From: Candidatus Pelagibacter sp. TMED106
GTDB lineage: Bacteria > Pseudomonadota > Alphaproteobacteria > Pelagibacterales > Pelagibacteraceae
Direction of reading: 5' to 3'
Assembly: GCA_002170275.2 (NCBI GenBank)
Contig: NHFH02000010.1
Coordinates: forward strand, 37,227-45,665
Length of the DNA stretch: 8,439 bases
Shown here: piece after piece, positions 1 through 5,302 of the stretch
How the letters are laid out: each line of letters opens with the position of its first letter
Numbering within the stretch: position 1 is the first letter of the stretch
Position numbers and translations under genes: made by a program
Notes under the pieces: model-generated
What the model was told of the DNA's origin: nothing
What the model saw: only the letters and a program-made list of their open reading frames with translations
The model's database searches: none

Positions 1-12
1 TTTCTAATAAAC

Positions 13-43
13 TTGACGAGCTTCATCTCACATCTTATATAGT
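13..43 (+). promoter_or_regulatory. Putative sigma70-type promoter of rpmB-yhhQ
   Basis: TTGACG at 13-18 is followed, after a 17-base spacer, by TATATA at 36-41; a second -10 reading, TATAGT, lies at 38-43. This is the best -35/-10 pair in the window. Transcription would start near 48-50, which falls inside or just after the AGGGA at 45-49, so the ribosome binding site might be cut off. The alternative is that transcripts come from further upstream, outside the window. Confidence 0.45.
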
Positions 44-44
44 C

Positions 45-49
45 AGGGA
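45..49 (+). promoter_or_regulatory. Shine-Dalgarno site of rpmB
   Basis: AGGGA lies five bases before the ATG at 55. It is one of the few purine-rich Shine-Dalgarno-like sites in the window and supports that ATG as the rpmB start. Confidence 0.6.
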
Positions 50-54
50 ATAAT

Positions 55-366
55 ATGTCTAAAAAATGTGAATTGACTGGAAAAATTCCTATGAAGGGTC
101 ACAATGTTAGCCATGCTAACAATAAGACTAAGAGAAGATTTATCCCTAATCTTAAAAAAGTTAAATTTACAAGTGAGTTATTAAAAAGAAGTTTAAAACT
201 TACAGTAAGTAATGCTGGAGTAAGATCAGTCGATAAAAGAGGAAGTTTTGACCAGTTTTTGAAAAATGTTAAAAATAAAAATTTGTCCCCAAGATTAAAA
301 AAATTAAAAAAAAGTATTCTTATAAAATCACCATTTCAAAAGTCTCCAGCTAGAAAATCTGTTTAA
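55..366 (+). CDS. rpmB: 50S ribosomal protein L28
   Basis: This is the large-subunit ribosomal protein L28 (bL28), a small basic rRNA-binding protein. The 103 residues begin with the family hallmark: Cys5, then LTGK, a GHNVSHANNKTKRRF segment (residues 15-29) and a PNL motif, matching alphaproteobacterial L28. The middle carries the SNAGVRSVDKRG-like strand that contacts rRNA. The C-terminus from about residue 73 is a lysine-rich tail, slightly longer than in many L28 proteins (the family is usually about 77-100 residues). The start is fixed by the AGGGA five bases upstream. The stop overlaps the ATG of the next gene by one base (TAATG), so the two are probably cotranscribed and translationally coupled. 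No anomaly is visible. Confidence 0.97.
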   Translation: MSKKCELTGKIPMKGHNVSHANNKTKRRFIPNLKKVKFTSELLKRSLKLTVSNAGVRSVDKRGSFDQFLKNVKNKNLSPRLKKLKKSILIKSPFQKSPARKSV

Positions 367-914
367 TGAATTTACTATTTTTGACACTCTCATTTTTTAT
401 GGGTGTTGTTGTTTTAGCATCTAATTATTTGGTTCAGTTTCCAATTAAATATTATGGATTAGAAGAAATATTAACTTACGGAGCTTTTAGTTATCCTATT
501 GCTTTTCTGATTACTGATTTAGCTAATAGATCGTATGGAAAAGTTGCTGCAAGAAAGATAGTTTATTTTGGTTTTTTTATAGGTATTTCTTTTACTCTTT
601 TATTCTCAACTAACTTTGCAGACTTGATTTCGATTAGAATAGCTATAGGCTCAGCATTTGCATTTGTGGTCGCTCAATTGTTGGATGTTCAAATTTTTGA
701 CTATTTGAGAAAAAGAAAATGGTTTGTTGCACCATTAACTTCATCATTAATTGGCTCTACAGTTGATACTTTTTTATTTTTTTCAATAGCATTTTATGCA
801 ACTGGAATTTCTTGGGTTACTCTTTCGCTTGGAGATCTAACAGTTAAAATATTTGTTGCTTTGATAATGTTAATACCATTTAGATTATTATTAGGAACAT
901 TTAAAACAGTTTAA
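366..914 (+). CDS. yhhQ: YhhQ/VUT-family queuosine-precursor transporter
   Basis: This is a 182-residue integral inner-membrane protein of the COG1738 (YhhQ, 'VUT') family. E. coli YhhQ takes up the queuosine precursors preQ0 and preQ1; the substrate here is inferred from the family. About six hydrophobic segments are visible (roughly residues 2-22, 34-52, 64-82, 90-113, 118-145 and 160-179). The family signature ITDLANRSYG with a following A-A-R-K lies at residues 49-64, and a second conserved stretch, AQLLDVQIFDYLRKR, lies at about 103-117; the DTFLFF in the fifth segment is also typical. The ATG overlaps the rpmB stop, so translation is probably coupled to L28 synthesis. The gene ends exactly where the convergent speB gene ends, with no spacer. 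The fold family is secure, the transported molecule less so. Confidence 0.85.
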   Translation: MNLLFLTLSFFMGVVVLASNYLVQFPIKYYGLEEILTYGAFSYPIAFLITDLANRSYGKVAARKIVYFGFFIGISFTLLFSTNFADLISIRIAIGSAFAFVVAQLLDVQIFDYLRKRKWFVAPLTSSLIGSTVDTFLFFSIAFYATGISWVTLSLGDLTVKIFVALIMLIPFRLLLGTFKTV

Positions 915-1793
915 TTATTTATATAAAAATTTATAAGATAGGATTTTATAAGCTAATTTAGCCACTAGAAAATTATAAGAATTAAATCCTTTTATGGGTG
1001 CAAGTTCATTTATATCTACTCCAACAATATTAGAATTTTTTGCTGCAATTTTTATGATATTAAGAGTTTCATCCCATAATAGTCCTCCTGGCTCAGGTGT
1101 TCCTGTAGCTGGCATTATACTAGAGTCTAATCCATCTACATCAAAAGTTAAATAAACGGTTTTATTTTTAATGAGTCTTTTAAATTTTTTTAAATTCCAC
1201 TTTGATTTATCTTTTGCCCAAAAAATATTTATTCTATGTAAGTTTTTTTTTAAAAAAGGTAGTTCACTTTTTGAGATATTTCTAATTCCAAATGAAATTA
1301 AAGATACATTATTATAATCTAAACATCTTTTAATTGCTGATGCATGTGAAAATTTTTCACCATTATAACTTTCTCTTAAATCTGCGTGTGCATCAAAATG
1401 TAGTAAGCATAATTTTTTGTATCTTTTAACAAATGGTGCAATGCATCCTGGAGTGATTGAATGCTCTCCACCAAAAGTAATGGGAAAAAGTTTCTTATTC
1501 AATATTTCTTCATTTACACTTGATATTTTTTTTAGAGCTTTTTTTATATCTTTATTAATTTTGAAAGGTTTGAGTGTTTTAATTCCAATTCTTTTATATG
1601 GTTCACAATTTAATTCTTCATCATATAGTTCTACTTGATGTGAGGCTTTAATAATTTCTTTTGGTCCATTTTTAGTGCCACCACCATAACTAACAGTCTT
1701 TTCAAGCCCAAAAGGTACTACTACAACTTTTTCTTTAAAATTAAATTTATTATCAATTCCTAAAAAACCATTTTTGTTTGAAATATATTTCAA
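915..1793 (-). CDS. speB: Agmatinase-family ureohydrolase (SpeB-like)
   Basis: This 292-residue protein belongs to the arginase/agmatinase family, binuclear Mn enzymes that release urea from guanidino compounds. All six expected metal ligands are present: His111 (GGEHSIT), Asp134, His136 and Asp138 (HFDAHADLR), and Asp218 and Asp220 (TFDVDGLDSS). The family motif GTGTPEPGG-type follows as ATGTPEPGGL at 229-238. SHAS at 149-152 resembles archaeal/Thermus-type agmatinases rather than the HGT form of enterobacterial SpeB. The start codon is a TTG three bases after the stop of the preceding gene, with GGA six bases before it; no Met codon occurs in the conserved N-terminal region to offer another start. 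It is the last gene of a three-gene polyamine operon. Agmatine is the default substrate, but no arginine decarboxylase is evident, so an N-substituted agmatine or another guanidino compound is possible. Confidence 0.88.
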   Translation of the reverse strand: MKYISNKNGFLGIDNKFNFKEKVVVVPFGLEKTVSYGGGTKNGPKEIIKASHQVELYDEELNCEPYKRIGIKTLKPFKINKDIKKALKKISSVNEEILNKKLFPITFGGEHSITPGCIAPFVKRYKKLCLLHFDAHADLRESYNGEKFSHASAIKRCLDYNNVSLISFGIRNISKSELPFLKKNLHRINIFWAKDKSKWNLKKFKRLIKNKTVYLTFDVDGLDSSIMPATGTPEPGGLLWDETLNIIKIAAKNSNIVGVDINELAPIKGFNSYNFLVAKLAYKILSYKFLYK

Positions 1794-1796
1794 TTT

Positions 1797-2840
1797 TTAT
1801 CCAAATATTTTTGTGAAGTTTTTTCTTTGTCTAACTTTCCAATCACCTTTATGGTAAACATCACTTGCAATCAAAGGTAATACACTTGTTGCTTCAGCAA
1901 AAACCATTTGTTCTTTAGTTATATCTACTTTGCCCCAAGAGCTTGCTTCTTTTAAAGTTGAACTACTGCATGCACCATCTCTAGAGTCTGCAACAGTGAT
2001 TTGTACTGCATATTTATGCATATTAACCTCTTTTCCAAGTAGTTCAGCACAAATAACTGTATCTTGAATAAAGTTTTTTGGAACTCCACCTCCAATCATA
2101 AATAAACCAGATCCCTTTGATTGAATCTTAATTTCAGTTAATTCTCTGAATTCTCTTATAGAGTCAATAGTAATATGTTTTTTTGGATTTTTTTCTTGAT
2201 GAATTACTAAACCGAATCCTGCGCTAGAGTCTGTAAATGCAGGGCAAAATATTGGAACATTGTTGTCGTATGCTGTTTCGATCAAAGAGTCTTTTTTCTT
2301 AGAGTTATTTTTTAAATATTTGCCCATTTCAAGAATAAATTCTCTTGAGGTGTAACTTCGAGGTTCTAAGTTATCTGCTATTTCACATATCTTTTTATCA
2401 CACAATTGCAATTCGTCTTCATCGATATATGTGTCATAAATTCTATCTATATAGTTTTCTCTTAATTCAGTATCGTCTTGAAATTGAGAACCTTGGTAAT
2501 GCTTAAATCCTAAGGCTTCAAAAAAATCCATATCAATTATTGAAGCTCCTGTAGCTACAATTGCATCAACCATATTGTATTTCACTAAATCTTTGTAAAT
2601 GTTCATACATCCCGCTGCTGATGTGGAGCCTGCTAGTGTTAGAAAGATAGTACAATCTTTATCTTTAATCATCTCATTATATATATTAGCTGCATTAGCA
2701 GTCTCTCGAGAAACAAATGACATTTTTTCCATTGATGAAATAATTTTTCTAGCATCAAAAGATGTAATATCAATATGTTCGATTGGCTTTTTTAAAAAAT
2801 CTTTTTTGCTATTATGACCTAAGTTTTTTTTATCTGACAT
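1797..2840 (-). CDS. Deoxyhypusine synthase-family protein (bacterial; probable polyamine aminobutyltransferase)
   Basis: This 347-residue protein belongs to the deoxyhypusine synthase (DHS) family, in which an NAD-dependent enzyme moves the aminobutyl group of spermidine to the Lys of eIF5A; plant homospermidine synthase arose from DHS. Visible family features are the NMVDAIVATGA dinucleotide-site segment (about 90-100), VPIFCPAFTDSS (about 195-206), the GGGVPK stretch at 250-255 and the catalytic-lysine motif EASSWGK, with Lys304 at the position of human Lys329. The residue aligned with the human active-site His288 appears to be Asn256, and the human GSDSGA segment reads SRDGACSSS. Bacteria lack eIF5A, so protein modification is unlikely; synthesis of homospermidine, spermidine or a related polyamine is inferred. 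Its ATG overlaps the decarboxylase stop by one base, and the ureohydrolase follows after three bases. Confidence 0.85.
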   Translation of the reverse strand: MSDKKNLGHNSKKDFLKKPIEHIDITSFDARKIISSMEKMSFVSRETANAANIYNEMIKDKDCTIFLTLAGSTSAAGCMNIYKDLVKYNMVDAIVATGASIIDMDFFEALGFKHYQGSQFQDDTELRENYIDRIYDTYIDEDELQLCDKKICEIADNLEPRSYTSREFILEMGKYLKNNSKKKDSLIETAYDNNVPIFCPAFTDSSAGFGLVIHQEKNPKKHITIDSIREFRELTEIKIQSKGSGLFMIGGGVPKNFIQDTVICAELLGKEVNMHKYAVQITVADSRDGACSSSTLKEASSWGKVDITKEQMVFAEATSVLPLIASDVYHKGDWKVRQRKNFTKIFG

Positions 2841-4018
2841 TAAGCAACTAGGATTGCTTTAGGATTCTCTTTATCGTACATAGTTAAGATGGGCATGTCC
2901 TCTACTTCATAAATATTATCTGAGTAATAACCATTAAATTGTGTCCGAAAGGTCAAACCGTATGCACCTAATTGACCTAATTCTATATAATCGTTTTCTT
3001 TTATATTATTTGGAAGTAGAAATGGACCTTTCATATAATCCATACTATCACATGTTGGTCCAAAAAAATCAAAAGCAGTTAGTTTTTTTGATGTTATTTT
3101 TCCATTTTTAATTAAACGAGATGGATAAACTATATTAGGTGTTCCAGCATCAAAAAGGGTTCCATAAGTACCATCGTTTATATAAAGTTTTTGTTTTTTT
3201 CTTAAGTTTACTTTTACTATTGTTGAACCACTTTCAGCAACAATTGCTCTTCCTGGTTCACAGATAATTTCAGGAAGTTTTTCTAATTTTAAATTTTCTA
3301 AACTTTTTTTAATTTCTTCAAAGTAATTATTTAAAGATTGTGGAATTAAGTCTGGATAAATTGTTGGGAATCCACCTCCAATATTTATATAATTTGGAAT
3401 TATTTTTGTTTTTTTTATTATATTTCCTATTTCAGTAATTCCCTTTGCATATGAAATTGGATGCATACATTGAGAACCAACATGAAAACTTAGTCCAATT
3501 TTTTTAGCATATTGTTTTGTTAGTCTTAAAAGGCCAGATGCTTCAGAAGTTAATGCTCCGAATTTTTTTGATAAATCTATTTCAGCATGTTCATTTGAAA
3601 CTGCAACTCTTACAAATAATTCTAAATCTTTTGCATTATTAGTGCTTTCAATAATTTTTATTAGTTCATCCTTTGTATCTAGTGAGAATATTTTAATATT
3701 ATATCTAAAATATGCTTCTTTTATATTTTCCCTACTTTTTACTGTATGCATATAGGCACATTTTGCTTTTGGATTGATTTTTTTGATATCATCAATTTCT
3801 TTTATTGATGCTACATCAAAATTTACTATTCCACTTTCAGAAATTGTCTTTAAAACTTCAGGATGAGGATTTGTTTTAACAGCATAAAAAATTTTTCCAG
3901 GAAATTTATTTTGAAAAGTTTTAGAGGCAACATGTATCGATTTTTTTCTGATACAATATACTGGTTTATCCGGTTTTAGTTGATTTACTAGCTCATCAAC
4001 TGTTTTAAATTTTTGCAT
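2840..4018 (-). CDS. Type III PLP-dependent decarboxylase, ornithine decarboxylase-like
   Basis: This alanine-racemase-fold (group IV) decarboxylase probably converts ornithine to putrescine; lysine or arginine are alternative substrates. The PLP-binding lysine is Lys48 in YAVKTN. Other active-site motifs follow in the family order: HVGSQ with His179, GGGFP at 214-218 for phosphate binding, CEPGR at 253-257, YINDGTYG at 279-286, and GPTCDS at 320-325 with Cys323 and Asp324 matching the Cys360/Asp361 pair of eukaryotic ODC. The C-terminal GAYG...FNGY segment is also typical. At 392 residues it has ODC length and is far shorter than the roughly 630-residue SpeA arginine decarboxylases. I chose the ATG at 4018, eight bases after a GGGGG ribosome-binding-like run; a TTG at 4033 would add five residues. 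It is the first gene of the polyamine operon. Confidence 0.88.
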   Translation of the reverse strand: MQKFKTVDELVNQLKPDKPVYCIRKKSIHVASKTFQNKFPGKIFYAVKTNPHPEVLKTISESGIVNFDVASIKEIDDIKKINPKAKCAYMHTVKSRENIKEAYFRYNIKIFSLDTKDELIKIIESTNNAKDLELFVRVAVSNEHAEIDLSKKFGALTSEASGLLRLTKQYAKKIGLSFHVGSQCMHPISYAKGITEIGNIIKKTKIIPNYINIGGGFPTIYPDLIPQSLNNYFEEIKKSLENLKLEKLPEIICEPGRAIVAESGSTIVKVNLRKKQKLYINDGTYGTLFDAGTPNIVYPSRLIKNGKITSKKLTAFDFFGPTCDSMDYMKGPFLLPNNIKENDYIELGQLGAYGLTFRTQFNGYYSDNIYEVEDMPILTMYDKENPKAILVA

Positions 4019-4026
4019 TTTATATG

Positions 4027-4031
4027 CCCCC
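4027..4031 (-). promoter_or_regulatory. G-run ribosome binding site of the decarboxylase
   Basis: On the minus strand a run of five G follows a T-rich leader and ends eight bases before the ATG at 4018. In a region almost without G it stands out as the likely Shine-Dalgarno element, and it decides the ATG at 4018 over the TTG at 4033, which it would overlap. Confidence 0.5.
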
Positions 4032-4074
4032 AAAAAAAAATTTAATAAAAAAAGCTATCAAATTACTTGAAAAC

Positions 4075-4080
4075 TTTATA
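4075..4080 (-). promoter_or_regulatory. Candidate -10 element of the polyamine operon
   Basis: Read on the minus strand this is TATAAA, five of six matches to TATAAT. Transcription would start near 4068 and give an AU-rich leader of about 50 bases before the decarboxylase ATG. I do not see a convincing -35 hexamer at the usual distance, and AT-rich DNA gives such matches by chance, so this is tentative. Confidence 0.3.
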
Positions 4081-4131
4081 TTCCCGAACAATTAAGCCCT
4101 AACTTAATTAATGTAAAGTTAATAATAGGTG

Positions 4132-4161
4132 TTGATAAAAAAAAAAAAATCACCATATATA
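4132..4161 (+). promoter_or_regulatory. Candidate promoter of regA, possibly leaderless
   Basis: TTGATA at 4132-4137 (four of six matches to TTGACA) and TATATA at 4156-4161 are separated by 18 bases, most of them an A tract. The predicted start of transcription, about 4167-4169, falls on the regA ATG at 4166. There is no Shine-Dalgarno-like sequence before that ATG. Both facts fit a leaderless or nearly leaderless mRNA. Confidence 0.4.
4137..4149 (+). repeat. A13 homopolymer tract
   Basis: Thirteen consecutive A bases are the longest homopolymer in the window. They lie between the two candidate promoter hexamers of regA, where a change in tract length would change promoter spacing. Long A tracts also stiffen or bend DNA. 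It could equally be a place of sequencing or assembly length error. Confidence 0.85.
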
Positions 4162-4165
4162 GCCC

Positions 4166-4726
4166 ATGATTACTCAACATTTAAAAAAACTTAGTGATTT
4201 CAATAATAAATCACTGTTAATTGTGGATGATGACAACCCTTTTAGGGAACGACTTGCTAGAGCTATGGAAAAAAAGGGTTTTCAGGTTTTTCAAGCAGAG
4301 AGTGTACAAAAAGGAATTCAGTCAGTCAAAGATCAAAATCCAGCTTTTGCGGTTGTGGACCTCAGATTAGCTGATGGTAATGGACTTCAAGTTGTAAAAG
4401 AAATTCAGAGTTTAAATTCTTCCAGCCGAATAATAATGTTAACTGGATATGGAAATATTCCAACAGCAGTCGCAGCAATCAAAGAAGGAGCAATTGATTA
4501 TCTTGCTAAACCTGCTGATGCTGATGATGTTGAAAAAGCTTTATTGGCAGACCCTGAAAAAAAAGCAGAACCTCCAGAAAATCCAATGTCAGCCGATAGA
4601 GTAAAATGGGAACATATTCACAGAGTTTTCGAATTATGTAATCGAAATGTATCTGAAACAGCTAGAAGATTAAAGATGCACCGAAGAACTTTACAAAGAA
4701 TTTTATCTAAAAGATCTCCTAGATAA
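4166..4726 (+). CDS. regA: RegA/ActR-type response regulator
   Basis: This 186-residue two-component response regulator is the DNA-binding partner of the redox-responsive RegB/ActS sensor kinase, which in alphaproteobacteria controls respiration, carbon and nitrogen metabolism. The receiver domain covers about residues 16-127: acidic pocket Asp21-Asp23, phosphoacceptor Asp65 in VVDLRLADG, Thr93 and Lys115. A short proline-containing linker (KAEPPENPMS, about 133-142) leads to a Fis-type helix-turn-helix at about 143-186 whose NVSETARRLKMHRRTLQRIL segment is the near-invariant RegA signature. The length matches RegA/ActR (about 180-185). The ATG at 4166 gives the usual short N-terminal tail; no Shine-Dalgarno site precedes it. 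RegB and the usual SenC/PrrC neighbour are not in the window, so the kinase must be elsewhere or absent. The end overlaps the convergent bioY gene by eight bases. Confidence 0.95.
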   Translation: MITQHLKKLSDFNNKSLLIVDDDNPFRERLARAMEKKGFQVFQAESVQKGIQSVKDQNPAFAVVDLRLADGNGLQVVKEIQSLNSSSRIIMLTGYGNIPTAVAAIKEGAIDYLAKPADADDVEKALLADPEKKAEPPENPMSADRVKWEHIHRVFELCNRNVSETARRLKMHRRTLQRILSKRSPR

Positions 4727-4727
4727 A
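4702..4727. terminator. Possible bidirectional terminator hairpin at the regA/bioY overlap
   Basis: TTTATCTA at 4702-4709 and TAGATAAA at 4720-4727 are a perfect 8-base inverted repeat around a 10-base loop. The structure contains both stop codons: regA TAA at 4724-4726 and bioY TAG at 4721-4719. A T-rich run (ATTTTCT) follows on the plus side, with a T8 about 20 bases further; the minus side has only a short T run. The stem has just two G-C pairs, so termination strength is doubtful. Confidence 0.3.
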
Positions 4728-5270
4728 TTTTCTAAGCTTAATAATTTTTTTTGTTAAGAGAGCTAAAAGAGAAATTTTAAATAATTCAGCTAATAAAAAA
4801 GGTATAACTCCCAACTGTAATATTGGTTTTTCCCAACCAATTAAAAATCCTAGCCAAAGAACTCCAGGTATATAAATCATTGATACTGATAAAATAAGTT
4901 TAACAAAAATTATAAAAATATTATCATTTAAGTTTATATAACCCACAATAAATACTGAAATTAAAAATCCTATTAAATATCCCATTGTTGGACCTGTAAA
5001 ATAAACTAAACCTACACCTTTTTCTGGAGAATTTGAAAAAACAGGTATTCCAACTATTCCCTCCAAAAGGTATAAACTTACTGTTGCTAAACCAATTTTA
5101 TATCCAAATGCAATGCCTAAAAAAATTACAACAAAAGTTTGCATTGTCATAGGTACAGGGTAGAAAGGTATTTTTAATTTAGCAGAAATTGTTAAAGCTA
5201 TAGATCCTAAAAAAATTATAAGAAAGTTTTTTAAGATTTTATTAGTTAAGTTTGTTTTTATTAGTTCCAT
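4719..5270 (-). CDS. bioY: Biotin transporter BioY (ECF S component)
   Basis: BioY is the membrane substrate-binding (S) component for biotin uptake; it works with the ECF module (EcfA ATPases and EcfT) or BioMN, and some solitary BioY proteins transport biotin alone. The 183-residue protein is almost entirely hydrophobic, with about six membrane segments. The family signature IPFYPVPMTMQTF is at 34-46 (Pro-x-Pro-x-Thr-x-Gln-Thr) and the second one, YFTGPTMGYLIGF, at 90-102, preceded by a GIPVF segment at 74-78. I chose the ATG at 5270; a TTG two codons upstream (5276) is possible, and neither has a clear Shine-Dalgarno site. It follows the ABC ATPase gene by 32 bases and is probably cotranscribed with it, but that ATPase is of another ABC subfamily. 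Its 3' end overlaps regA by eight bases on the opposite strand. Confidence 0.93.
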   Translation of the reverse strand: MELIKTNLTNKILKNFLIIFLGSIALTISAKLKIPFYPVPMTMQTFVVIFLGIAFGYKIGLATVSLYLLEGIVGIPVFSNSPEKGVGLVYFTGPTMGYLIGFLISVFIVGYINLNDNIFIIFVKLILSVSMIYIPGVLWLGFLIGWEKPILQLGVIPFLLAELFKISLLALLTKKIIKLRKFI

Positions 5271-5302
5271 TATCAAAATTTACTATTAAATTTTACATTT
5301 AT

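Noticed and set aside
1417..1638. Plus-strand open frame of 73 codons
   Set aside because: It lies wholly inside speB on the other strand, where the opposite frame shows intact metal-binding motifs; the peptide resembles no family.
2599..2817. Plus-strand open frame of 72 codons
   Set aside because: It is antisense to the N-terminal part of the DHS-family gene and has no start signal or family motif.
4019..4080. Possible riboswitch or attenuator in the decarboxylase leader
   Set aside because: I find only a TCAA/TTGA 4-base pairing before a T7 run; no stable stem or known riboswitch core is visible.
4092..4107. TTAA-N8-TTAA as a CtrA box
   Set aside because: The spacing is eight rather than seven bases.
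4108..4122. TTAA-N7-TTAA, the half-site spacing of a CtrA box
   Set aside because: The second half lacks the usual final C, and in DNA this rich in A and T such a pattern is expected by chance in a noticeable fraction of 147-base gaps.
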